Assembly: GCA_040902925.1 (NCBI GenBank)
Contig: JBBDWJ010000327.1
Location: 1 to 12,382, forward strand
Source: JBBDWJ01 sp040902925
GTDB taxonomy: Bacteria > Acidobacteriota > Terriglobia > Bryobacterales > UBA6623
DNA length: 12,382 nucleotides
Direction: 5' to 3'
The notes under the pieces were generated by a model that made no database searches, was not told the DNA's origin, and worked only from the letters and a program-made list of their open reading frames with translations. Position numbers and translations under genes: made by a program. The number at the start of each line of letters is the position of its first letter. Position 1 is the first letter of the stretch. Of this stretch, positions 5,868-12,382 are shown piece after piece.

Positions 5868-7031
5868 ATGCACCCCTTTCGAATTCTTGTTGTCTTCGGG
5901 ACGCGACCCGAAGCGATCAAGCTTTGCGCCCTGGTACGGCGCCTTCAATCCAATCCACAGCAGTTCGACACGCGAGTGGTAGTGACCGCCCAGCACCGCT
6001 CGATGTTAGACCAAGTGCTGGCGACCTTCGGCGTGCGTCCTGACTATGACCTCGACTTGATGACGCCGCGGCAGACGCTCGGCCAGCTCACGGGCCGGGT
6101 TTTGAGTCAGCTCGAGCCGATCTTGCAGCGCGAGAGGCCGCAGATGGTGATCGTGCAAGGCGACACGACAACTACGTTCGCCGCGGGACTGGCAGCGTTC
6201 TACGCAGGGCTGCCGGTGGCGCATATCGAAGCAGGGCTGCGGTCGGGCCAAATCGACAGCCCCTTTCCCGAGGAAATGAACCGTGTACTGACGTCGCGGT
6301 TCGCGCGGCTTCACTTTGCGGCCTCCGACGAGGCCGCCGCCAATCTTTGCCGCGAGGGAGTGCCCGCCGAGCGGGTGCGCATGACCGGCAACACGGGCGT
6401 CGACGCCGTTCTGTACGCGCGCGATGCATTTCGAGACGGCCGCCTGCCGCGTCCCGAGTGGCCGTTTCCTAAGAATGGCCGGCGGTTGATCCTGGCTACG
6501 GCCCACCGGCGGGAAAGCCATGGCCGGGGCATCGAGGACGTTTGCCGCGCCCTGGCGTGGCTCGCCGAGAGGCCCGATGTTGACATTGTTTTTCCGGTGC
6601 ATCGCAATCCGAATGTTCGAGGACCGGTAGCGCGGCGTCTGGCCCGCTTCGCCAACGTGCATCTGCTCGATCCGCTCGACTACCAGCCCTTCGTCGATCT
6701 ATTGATGCGCTGCGACTTCATCATCACGGACTCAGGAGGCATCCAGGAAGAGGCGCCCGCGTTGGGCAAGCCCGTTCTTGTGCTGCGGGAGAATACGGAA
6801 AGGCCGGAAGCCGTTGCGGCCGGTGTGGCCCGCCTGGTCGGGACCGATCCGTTGCGGATTGTGCGGGAAGCTTCTCAGCTTCTCGATGATCCGGTGCACT
6901 ACCAGCAAATGGCGCGGCCCCTGAATCTTTACGGCGATGGACGCGCGGGAGAACGGATTGCGGCGGCTCTTGAGGAGTATGCAGCGACCGAGGCTTCGGG
7001 GGCGAAAGCCTTCTATGCGGCGGCTAGTTGA
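5868..7031 (+). CDS. wecB: UDP-N-acetylglucosamine 2-epimerase, non-hydrolysing
   Basis: The enzyme interconverts UDP-GlcNAc and UDP-ManNAc in the cytoplasm, supplying ManNAc-type sugars for surface polysaccharide or cell-wall glycopolymers. The protein of about 387 residues fits the family (E. coli WecB has 376). Two Rossmann-like lobes are marked by VVFGTRPEAIK (about 8-18), VQGDTTTTFA (about 97-105), HIEAGLRSG (about 119-127), FPEEMNR (about 133-139), TAHRRES (about 211-217), HRNPNVR and TDSGGIQEEAPALGKPVL. Asp99, Glu121, Glu135 and His213 correspond to the catalytic residues of the E. coli enzyme (Asp95, Glu117, Glu131, His213). I chose ATG 5868 because the protein then begins MHPFRILVVFGTRPEA; the frame opens upstream at a GTG at 5832, but that adds unrelated residues. 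No strong Shine-Dalgarno is seen. It stands alone, with no glycosyltransferase neighbours. Confidence 0.95.
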   Translation: MHPFRILVVFGTRPEAIKLCALVRRLQSNPQQFDTRVVVTAQHRSMLDQVLATFGVRPDYDLDLMTPRQTLGQLTGRVLSQLEPILQRERPQMVIVQGDTTTTFAAGLAAFYAGLPVAHIEAGLRSGQIDSPFPEEMNRVLTSRFARLHFAASDEAAANLCREGVPAERVRMTGNTGVDAVLYARDAFRDGRLPRPEWPFPKNGRRLILATAHRRESHGRGIEDVCRALAWLAERPDVDIVFPVHRNPNVRGPVARRLARFANVHLLDPLDYQPFVDLLMRCDFIITDSGGIQEEAPALGKPVLVLRENTERPEAVAAGVARLVGTDPLRIVREASQLLDDPVHYQQMARPLNLYGDGRAGERIAAALEEYAATEASGAKAFYAAAS

Positions 7032-7101
7032 GGGCGTGCCCGGCTGGTGCGGGTCAGCAATCGACGATGGGGAGCCGCTTGCAGCAAAAGGCGAGGAAAA
7101 C

Positions 7102-7141
7102 ACAAGGCAAAAGGCAAAGTGCAAAAGGCAATAGGCAAAAG
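7102..7141. repeat. Degenerate 7-bp tandem repeat (AAAAGGC)n
   Basis: Exactly phased 7-bp units run ACAAGGC, AAAAGGC, AAAGTGC, AAAAGGC, AATAGGC, then partial AAAAG. A further AAAAGGC sits at 7086-7092. The array lies between the convergent wecB and ceramidase-like genes. Heptameric short tandem repeats in intergenic DNA are best known from cyanobacteria; whether this is the same phenomenon is inference. Confidence 0.7.
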
Positions 7142-7156
7142 TTTTTGAGACTCAGG

Positions 7157-7186
7157 AAGCAAACGGTGGCTTCATTGCGTTTGCTT
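7157..7186. terminator. Inverted repeat between convergent genes, possible terminator
   Basis: AAGCAAACG (7157-7165) and CGTTTGCTT (7178-7186) form a perfect 9-bp stem with a 12-nt loop. The repeat spans the stop codon of the ceramidase-like gene (7172-7174, minus strand). It lies about 125 bp past the end of wecB. No T tract follows on either strand, so it is at best an atypical bidirectional terminator or an RNA end-protecting hairpin. Confidence 0.35.
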
Positions 7187-8617
7187 GATCAGCTCCTCCA
7201 CTTTGTTGGCGATCGCTTCTTCGACGCTTTCCTCGAACGGCGCCGGGTGGCCGTAGTTGATCATCGAGGTTGCGCCTTCATATCCTCCTTCGCGCACGAT
7301 GCGGGCTGTGGGGATATAGGCGAACACGTCGTTGTTGTAGCCGGATACCCAGGTGTTTTCCCAGCCGTATTTGCGCCGGAATTGCAGCGAGTAATCGGCG
7401 ACGACCTCGCCGGAGAGGCTGATGAACGTCAAGGCGTCGCCAAAACGCCAGACCTGGGCCAGATACGGATAACTGGCCGGCAGCTTGCCTTTTTGTTCGA
7501 GCGTCTCGAGCATCTGCTCGGCGTGTCTGCCCTCGTAGCTCTTGTTGGTCTCGGCGATTTTTTGAAACTCCTGCCGGCTTGGCGGCTGCTGGAAACGCAC
7601 ATCGACGGTGTCGAGCGCGGTGCGCAGCGGGCCGCTGAGAGGCTTCATCTCAGCGTCGAGTACGAGCTCCACCGCGATGGCGAGGATATCTCCGTACTTG
7701 CGCGCCAGCTCGACCCTTCGGCGGGGCAGCGGATTCTGATCGGCGCCGCAGCCGTTGACGAACATCGCTACCGCGCCGGGGTGTGCTGTCTCGATCGCTT
7801 CCTGAGCGAAGCCGGGCCAATCGGCGTTGATCTCGTAGTCGTTCAGGACCGTGGCGTGGCACGAGTATCCGAAAAGCACCGCCAGCAGATTGCCGTCCGG
7901 CCCTTGAATCCGAAGCACCGGCACGTCATGGTCGACGGGCCCAGGGTATTCGCGGTGACCGACTCGCCGCCGGTTGACGGCGAAGCCGGCGAACCCCTGC
8001 CCGAACGACAACGACGCGGGTTCGAGGCGCTCGATGGCGCGGCCGGCGAGCTCGATGACCTGCTCGACTACCCGCTTGGTGTAACGATGCACGACGCCGG
8101 CCTGCCCGTCATTGAGCTCGTAGGTGGGCCGCCCCATTTGCCCGGTCACCGGACCGCTGTGGGTGTGCGACGCGTTGAGCACGAGACGGTCGCGAGAAAT
8201 CCCGTAGCGCGTTTCGACGGCCTCACTGATTGGCTGCCACATGTCGCGCGTGAAGCCCAGCAGGTCGGCGGTGACCAATATCGAGCGTTTGCCGGTTTCA
8301 TCTTCGAGCGCCACGGCCTTGGCGTAGAGCCGCTGCAGCACGCCTTCGGAAGGTTTTGTGCGCGCCGCGTAGCCGGCCATCCAGATCGGCTCTCGTGGCG
8401 TGATGTCCACTTTGGCTACGCCCGCTTTCCATTCAGCCCGCAATGCGCTCGGGCCGATCGACAGAAGCAGCAGGCAGAGGAGTGTAAGTCTCGCGGCCTG
8501 GCGTCGTTTGCGCGCAAGACAACTCGACCGGCTGATTGTTGAGCGGCTGCTCTGTTTTCCCGTGCGGCCGCCGTTGATGGATTGGCTTGGTGGGTTGAAG
8601 AGGTTTTGCTTCGGCAT
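7172..8617 (-). CDS. Exported neutral ceramidase-like hydrolase (N-terminal domain only)
   Basis: This 481-residue protein belongs to the neutral/alkaline non-lysosomal ceramidase family, zinc enzymes that split the amide bond of ceramides. A long basic n-region (to about residue 43) and the hydrophobic core LTLLCLLLLSIG, ending in ALRAEW near 62, form a signal peptide. VDITPREPIWMAGY opens the domain. NASHTHSGP (about 149-156), YSCHATVLN (about 251-259), ISLSGE (about 398-403) and the GYNND/GGYEG region match the places where the family binds zinc. The GDVSPN segment, which carries the proposed Ser nucleophile in true ceramidases, aligns here with GADQNP, which has no Ser. The C-terminal domain of classical enzymes (650-750 residues) is absent, so ceramide may not be the substrate. 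ATG 8617 was preferred over a GTG at 8692 because the latter lies inside the upstream hairpin. It follows the sulfatase gene by 119 bp on the same strand. Confidence 0.85.
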   Translation of the reverse strand: MPKQNLFNPPSQSINGGRTGKQSSRSTISRSSCLARKRRQAARLTLLCLLLLSIGPSALRAEWKAGVAKVDITPREPIWMAGYAARTKPSEGVLQRLYAKAVALEDETGKRSILVTADLLGFTRDMWQPISEAVETRYGISRDRLVLNASHTHSGPVTGQMGRPTYELNDGQAGVVHRYTKRVVEQVIELAGRAIERLEPASLSFGQGFAGFAVNRRRVGHREYPGPVDHDVPVLRIQGPDGNLLAVLFGYSCHATVLNDYEINADWPGFAQEAIETAHPGAVAMFVNGCGADQNPLPRRRVELARKYGDILAIAVELVLDAEMKPLSGPLRTALDTVDVRFQQPPSRQEFQKIAETNKSYEGRHAEQMLETLEQKGKLPASYPYLAQVWRFGDALTFISLSGEVVADYSLQFRRKYGWENTWVSGYNNDVFAYIPTARIVREGGYEGATSMINYGHPAPFEESVEEAIANKVEELIKQTQ

Positions 8618-8662
8618 GGTGAACTTCTTTCTTAGCGTTGCCGCTTGTTTGCCGCACTCGTT

Positions 8663-8705
8663 GTCGTCGCTTCGCGGCGACAGGACCGGCACGAGTACCG
8701 GTCCT
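8663..8705 (-). other. Two adjacent hairpins between sulfatase and ceramidase-like genes
   Basis: AGGACCGG (8682-8689) and CCGGTCCT (8698-8705) form a perfect 8-bp stem with an 8-nt loop. Immediately beside it, GTCGTCG (8663-8669) and CGGCGAC (8675-8681) form a 7-bp stem with one wobble pair and a 5-nt loop (CGAAG in the minus-strand RNA). They sit in the 119-bp gap. There is no T tract, so simple termination is unlikely. They could adjust the relative expression of the two genes or protect a processed RNA end. Confidence 0.5.
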
Positions 8706-8736
8706 CACGGCGAAAGGTCCGCCACGAGACCCGGCG

Positions 8737-10275
8737 TCACTTCGGCGCCGGGAATTTTCTTATTGGCGAATAGCGGATATAGCTTTCATAGACATCGCCG
8801 TTGCCTAGTATTCGCGGGTCCTCGGTCTTGGTGAGATATTCGTCGAGCTGATTGCTGAGCCGCGCGCGAATCTCTTCGTGCTCGGGCTGAGCGGCGAGGT
8901 TGTTGAGGCAGCCGGGGTCGGCTTCGATGTCGAACAGTTCCTCGGCAGGGCGCTTGTCCACTGCCAGGTGGAAGAAACGGCTGATGCGCGGGTCGTCGTG
9001 ATTTTCCACCAGGAAGGTCAGCGAGGGCGCCGCGTCGATGTCGTGATAGCCGCCATGCATCGGTCCAAGCGTGCTGTCTTCCTCATATTTTTGCGGATCG
9101 CCGGCGGGCCAGCGGTCCGGCTTGAAATTGCGGATATAGAGATGTTGCGGCGTGCGCAGGGCGCGCTGCGGATAGGTCCAGTTTTCGTAGCGCGAGGAGG
9201 AATGGCGCTCGCGCGCGCTGAAGACTTGCGTGCGCGACGCATCGACCAAGCCCTGTTGCGAGGACACAAGCGTGTCGAGCACGCCGCGGCCGGCGGGAGG
9301 GAACTCGCCGGAGTGCTGGACGTCCGCGGCTTCGAGAATGGTTGCCGTGAGATCGACCCATCCGACCAGGTCGTCGACGACGCGCGAGCCGGCGACGCGC
9401 GCGCCCCAGCGGATCGCCAGCGGCATGTGGATGCCGTATTCGTAGGCGTTCGCCTTGGCGCGCGGGAAGGGCATGCCATTATCTGCGGTGACGATGATGA
9501 GCGTATTTTCCAACTCGCCGGCTCGCTCGAGCATTTCGATCATGCGGCCCAGGTGCGTGTCGAACCATTCGATTTCGACCGCGTAGTCGAGGATGTCGGA
9601 GCGGATTTCCTCGGTATCGGGTAGGAACGGCGGCACGGTAACATCTTCGAGCCGCTTGCCGGCTTTGAGCCCGATTCCCTTTTCGTATTGGCGATGCGGC
9701 TCGTGAGCTCCGTACCAGAAGCTGAACGCTTGGCCGGCCGGTTTCTTGGCCAGGAATTCTTCGAAGTTGGCGGCGTAGTCGGTCGAGCTCATGCCTTGAT
9801 GCGGCGGATCGGTTTTGCGCTCGCCGAACTCAGGGCCGGCCGGGTTGCGCGGCCGGAAGTCTTCCCAATTGCCGGGTCCCCAGCCTTTGCCGGTGTAGCC
9901 GACGAAGTATCCGGCCTTTTCGAGCAAGTCGGGATAGGTGACGTATTTTGCCGGGAACGAGCTTGCATGCGTGCCCGCCTGCTCGAGTTGCCAGGTGTGG
10001 CGGCCGGTGAGCAAGGATGCGCGCGAAGGGCTGCAACCGGGCGAGGCCGCGAACGCGTTCCGGAATAGCACGCCTTCACGAGCGATGCGGTCAAATGCGG
10101 GCGTGCTGACAAACGTCGCTCCATAGACCGACGAGTGAGGGAACGATTGATCGTCAGCGATAGCCAGCAGGATATTGGGCCGCCGGGCTGTTGCGGCCTG
10201 TTCGCCGCAGCCCGACGCAAGTAGTGCGACCGTCGCTAACAGGTGGAAGAGCGCGATTCGTTGGTGGTGGAACAA
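8737..10275 (-). CDS. Exported lipoprotein sulfatase, heparan N-sulfatase-like
   Basis: This is a type I sulfatase of 512 residues that should remove sulfate from a sulfated sugar outside the cytoplasm. The signal peptide ends in LLASGC, so Cys23 is a likely lipidation site. PNILLAIADDQ gives the metal-binding Asp pair (about 41-42). CSPSRASLLTG carries the C-x-P-x-R signature, with Cys81 as the residue to become formylglycine. Further active-site candidates are GYTGKGW (Lys about 130), HEPH (about 191-194), VTADNG (Asp-Asn about 265-266) and Lys about 274. RTPQHLYIRNFKPDRWPAGDP near the C-terminal half is typical of the heparan N-sulfatase (SGSH-like) branch, though the exact substrate is unsure. 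The start is TTG 10275, with GAAGGAG 8 nt upstream; no ATG or GTG lies nearby in frame. No maturase is encoded here, so formylglycine formation must rely on another locus. Confidence 0.93.
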   Translation of the reverse strand: MFHHQRIALFHLLATVALLASGCGEQAATARRPNILLAIADDQSFPHSSVYGATFVSTPAFDRIAREGVLFRNAFAASPGCSPSRASLLTGRHTWQLEQAGTHASSFPAKYVTYPDLLEKAGYFVGYTGKGWGPGNWEDFRPRNPAGPEFGERKTDPPHQGMSSTDYAANFEEFLAKKPAGQAFSFWYGAHEPHRQYEKGIGLKAGKRLEDVTVPPFLPDTEEIRSDILDYAVEIEWFDTHLGRMIEMLERAGELENTLIIVTADNGMPFPRAKANAYEYGIHMPLAIRWGARVAGSRVVDDLVGWVDLTATILEAADVQHSGEFPPAGRGVLDTLVSSQQGLVDASRTQVFSARERHSSSRYENWTYPQRALRTPQHLYIRNFKPDRWPAGDPQKYEEDSTLGPMHGGYHDIDAAPSLTFLVENHDDPRISRFFHLAVDKRPAEELFDIEADPGCLNNLAAQPEHEEIRARLSNQLDEYLTKTEDPRILGNGDVYESYIRYSPIRKFPAPK

Positions 10276-10335
10276 GATGGATTCTCCTTCTGTAGCGGCT
10301 GCGATCCTGCAATCGGGAAAGCCTTTTGACCCAAA

Positions 10336-10364
10336 AACTTAGCGCTACCCTGTGGGGCCTTCAA
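10336..10364 (-). promoter_or_regulatory. Candidate promoter for the sulfatase gene
   Basis: On the minus strand TTGAAG (10359-10364) is followed after 17 bp by TAAGTT (10336-10341). The predicted start near 10329 leaves a leader of about 55 nt that contains the GAAGGAG ribosome binding site. The -10 is weak, so an activator may be needed. The palindrome at 10394-10408 lies about 30 bp upstream of the -35. Confidence 0.35.
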
Positions 10365-10393
10365 CGCTCGCCATTCTGACACGCCGGCGCGCC

Positions 10394-10408
10394 AATCTCA
10401 ATGAGATT
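10394..10408. promoter_or_regulatory. Perfect 15-bp palindrome, candidate operator
   Basis: AATCTCA-A-TGAGATT is a perfect 7+1+7 inverted repeat, followed by a small dyad GTTT-CT-AAAC at 10411-10420. It lies between the divergent sulfatase and the small unknown gene. Relative to the sulfatase promoter candidate it sits in an activator-like position, and relative to the gene at 10498 it sits about 90 bp upstream of the ATG. No regulator gene is nearby, so its binding protein is unknown. Confidence 0.45.
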
Positions 10409-10497
10409 TGGTTTCTAAACTAAGCGCGACGCCGTAGTAGACCGGCAGCCGCTTTGGGTTATTCTGAGCGCGACCGCCAAACCCCCGGGAGGTCCTT

Positions 10498-10905
10498 ATG
10501 GCTGCTGGTCCTAGTGCGGCACTTAGTCTGCACCATGTTCGCTGGTCCGAAGTTGTGGCCCGGCTAGACTACCTCGCCCGGCATGCGCCGCCTTCGAGTG
10601 CGTGGCGCGACCGGTTCCTCACCACGTTTCGGCGGCCTGGCGCCTCGAAAGAACGCTGGGTGCCTGTGATCGAGTCGATGCGGGAAGCCGCCGTGCTGAG
10701 TGACGACCAAGAGTTCTTCTGCCGCGTGGTGTTGGCTCTCGAGGCGGCGCGCCAGCAGCAAGAGGCCGGCGAGGGCAACCTGGCCCGGCTGGAGGATCTT
10801 CTCCACCTGTACGGCGGGGACAGCATGTCGAAACTCTACATGAGCAACCGGACCGAGTTCGCAAAACGCTACCTGCGCGGCGAGCAAGCCACATTCCGGG
10901 CGTGA
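10498..10905 (+). CDS. Small soluble protein of unknown function
   Basis: I do not recognise this 135-residue protein. It has no signal peptide, membrane segment or cysteine cluster (one Cys). It appears mostly helical, with segments around SEVVARLDYLARH, PVIESMREAAVLSD, FCRVVLALEAARQQQEAGE and RLEDLLHLYG, and charged residues spaced as in amphipathic helices. The gene is well supported: GGGAGG at 10487-10492 lies 5 nt before ATG, and the composition is normal. It is divergent from the sulfatase, with the shared palindrome between them, and convergent with the permease gene, whose stop is 45 bp away. A helical adaptor or lineage-specific protein is possible; nothing ties it to sulfate metabolism beyond position. 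Confidence 0.75.
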   Translation: MAAGPSAALSLHHVRWSEVVARLDYLARHAPPSSAWRDRFLTTFRRPGASKERWVPVIESMREAAVLSDDQEFFCRVVLALEAARQQQEAGEGNLARLEDLLHLYGGDSMSKLYMSNRTEFAKRYLRGEQATFRA

Positions 10906-10950
10906 CCTTCCGATTCGATCGCGCACGCCGCCGGCCGAGGATGCTTTGTC

Positions 10951-12267
10951 TTAGCCTGCCGCCCCCAGGTACAGGAAACGCGCTATGAACAGCGCGGTCA
11001 GTACGTAAACAAGCCAGCTTACGCCGCGGAACTCGCCCCGCAAAATCTTCAACAGCGTGTAGAAGATGAAGCCGACCGCCAGCCCGTTGGCGATGCTGTA
11101 GCTCATCGGGATGGTAATCACGGTGAGAAACGCCGGGATCGCCACAACGAGGTTGTCCCAGTCGATTTCGCGGACCGTGGACATCATCAAGCAGCCGACC
11201 ATGATGAGCGCCGGCGCCGTCGCGGCGGCTGGGATCAGGCTGACAACAGGAATCACAAACAGCGATGCGGCGAAGAGCAGGCCGGTGACCGTTGAGGTGA
11301 CGCCGGAACGGCCGCCTTCGGCAACGCCCGTGGCGCTTTCTATGTAGTTGACGACGGTCGAGGTGCCAAACAGCGCTCCTGCCATGGTCGCGGTGGCGTC
11401 GCTGAGCAGTATGCGGCGAAGGCGAGGGATTTTGTGTCCCTCGTGAAACAGCCTGGCCTTCTTACCGACAGCCATCAACGTGCCGACGTTGTCGAAGAAG
11501 TCTACGAACCAGAAGACGAAGACGATTTCAAGCAGCCCGAGGCTGATGGCGCCGCCGATGTCGAGCTGAAAGGCCGCCGCCGAAAACGTGCTCCAGTCGT
11601 AGGAGGGAGGCTGCCAGCGGACCAGGCCCGCGAACCAGCCGAGCAGCGTCGCGCCGAGAATTCCGAGCACGACGGCCCCTTTGACGCGGCGGGCCGCCAG
11701 AGTACCGATCAGCAACAGGCCGCCGACGGCGACGAGAGGCTGCGGTTTTGCGAGATCGCCCAGTGCGACCATCGTGGCCTCGTTGGGCACTACGATCCCG
11801 GCGTTGCGCAGGCCGATGAGCGCTAGGAAGAGCCCAATACCGGCGGCGACGGCGGAGTAGAGATCGGCAGGGATCGCCGATACGATGGCTTGTTGCACGC
11901 CCGCGACGGTGAGCAGGAAAAAGATCACGCCGGAGACGAACACGGCGCCCAGAGCCACCTGCCATGGCACGCTCATCCCGATCACGACGGAGTAGGTGAA
12001 GTAGGCGTTGAGCCCCATACCAGGCGCGAGCGCGATCGGGTAGCGGGCGTAGGCCCCCATGAGAACGCTGCCGAGGGCGGCCGCGAGGCAAGTTGCGGCG
12101 GCGACGGCGGTGACCGGCAACCCCGCGTCCCCCAGGATCGAGGGGTTGACGAAGATGATGTACGACATCGTCAGGTAGGTCGTGAAGCCGGCGAGGATTT
12201 CGGTTCGCCAGTCGGTGCCGAGGCGCTGAAACTCGAAGTAGGCTTCGAGGCGTTTGCGGGTGGTCAT
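10951..12267 (-). CDS. NCS2-family purine permease, AzgA/PbuG type
   Basis: This inner-membrane transporter of 438 residues takes up purine bases such as adenine, guanine or hypoxanthine, probably with protons. It is strongly hydrophobic, with roughly 12-14 membrane segments expected for the family. Family motifs are intact: EILAGFTTYLTMSYIIFVNP (about 23-42), PGMGLNAYF (about 82-90), FVDFFDNVGTL (about 254-264) and NYIESATGVAEGGRSG (about 307-322), which resemble the conserved motifs of AzgA-like proteins, with the last two in the substrate-binding halves. The start is ATG 12267, reading MTTRKRLEAYFEF as in the family; no clear ribosome binding site precedes it, and a heptamer repeat lies directly upstream. 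The exact base cannot be told from the sequence. No purine riboswitch was seen in the 115 bp available upstream. Confidence 0.93.
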   Translation of the reverse strand: MTTRKRLEAYFEFQRLGTDWRTEILAGFTTYLTMSYIIFVNPSILGDAGLPVTAVAAATCLAAALGSVLMGAYARYPIALAPGMGLNAYFTYSVVIGMSVPWQVALGAVFVSGVIFFLLTVAGVQQAIVSAIPADLYSAVAAGIGLFLALIGLRNAGIVVPNEATMVALGDLAKPQPLVAVGGLLLIGTLAARRVKGAVVLGILGATLLGWFAGLVRWQPPSYDWSTFSAAAFQLDIGGAISLGLLEIVFVFWFVDFFDNVGTLMAVGKKARLFHEGHKIPRLRRILLSDATATMAGALFGTSTVVNYIESATGVAEGGRSGVTSTVTGLLFAASLFVIPVVSLIPAAATAPALIMVGCLMMSTVREIDWDNLVVAIPAFLTVITIPMSYSIANGLAVGFIFYTLLKILRGEFRGVSWLVYVLTALFIARFLYLGAAG

Positions 12268-12273
12268 GGGAGT

Positions 12274-12308
12274 TCAGGTGTCGGGTTTCAGGTGCTAGGT
12301 GTCAGGGC
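12274..12308. repeat. Degenerate 7-bp tandem repeat (TCAGGTG)n
   Basis: Five phased heptamers run TCAGGTG, TCGGGTT, TCAGGTG, CTAGGTG, TCAGGGC; another related string AGGTGTCGGGG lies near 12321-12331. The array begins 7 bp upstream of the permease start codon and occupies the place where its ribosome binding site would be. The unit differs from that at 7102-7141, but the period is the same. Confidence 0.6.
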
Positions 12309-12382
12309 TCTGGACCCATGAGGTGTCGGGGACGACGAGGTGGGAAGCTAGATTAGCCGTCCACAAGCGGTCCACTTGCCTG

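Noticed and set aside
7028..8542. Very long plus-strand open frame opposite the ceramidase-like gene
   Set aside because: The minus strand has the SHTHSGP and other family motifs. The plus-strand product has no recognisable motif and runs on because GC-rich third positions avoid stops.
10906..10950. Terminator between the convergent unknown gene and the permease
   Set aside because: Only short GC-rich self-complementary strings such as GCCGGC were seen; no stable stem with a T tract.
12268..12382. Purine riboswitch upstream of the permease
   Set aside because: The available 115 bp consist partly of heptamer repeats, and I could not find the conserved three-way-junction core. The upstream region is also cut by the window edge.

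Overview
The window looks like chromosomal DNA from a GC-rich, Gram-negative soil-type bacterium. My best guess is Acidobacteriota, of the Solibacter/Bryobacter kind. That guess rests on the combination of a secreted sulfatase and a secreted ceramidase-like hydrolase, an ActA-like pentaheme cytochrome c, small stand-alone receiver-like proteins, mostly single-gene transcription units with loose intergenic spacing, and 7-bp-period degenerate repeats. No single marker proves the phylum. No rRNA, tRNA, CRISPR array, insertion sequence or prophage was seen.

Layout. Positions 1-650 hold no recognisable gene, but carry an AT-rich dyad cluster at 376-412. Next come two minus-strand genes read from right to left: purH (1206-2759), then an ActA-like pentaheme cytochrome c (651-1169), 36 bp apart. 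Divergent from purH on the plus strand are two tandem paralogues of a degenerate response-regulator receiver (3116-3562 and 3933-4349). Each has its own leader and a look-alike promoter. After a geneless 435-bp gap comes a SirB1/transglutaminase-like + TPR protein (4785-5619) whose reading frame is interrupted by an extra base in a C run near its start. Next is a UDP-GlcNAc 2-epimerase, wecB (5868-7031). Convergent to it is a two-gene minus-strand group: a lipoprotein sulfatase of the heparan N-sulfatase-like type (8737-10275), followed by a ceramidase-like hydrolase (7172-8617), with two strong hairpins between them. Divergent from the sulfatase is a small gene of unknown function (10498-10905); the shared upstream region holds a perfect 15-bp palindrome. 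An NCS2/AzgA-type purine permease (10951-12267, minus) closes the window, with a heptamer repeat just upstream of its start.

How they work together. There is no single large operon. purH makes IMP and the AzgA-type permease imports nucleobases, so both serve purine supply, but they are far apart. The sulfatase and ceramidase-like enzyme form a plausible exported catabolic pair for a sulfated glycan or glycolipid. wecB supplies UDP-ManNAc for surface polysaccharide. The most unusual items are: the paired degenerate receivers, whose phosphorylation pocket is largely lost but whose C-terminal face is almost frozen; their matching promoters; the C-run frameshift in the SirB1-like gene; and the orphan ActA-like cytochrome. 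I see no clear multi-gene undescribed system; the paired receivers are the best candidate for something new.
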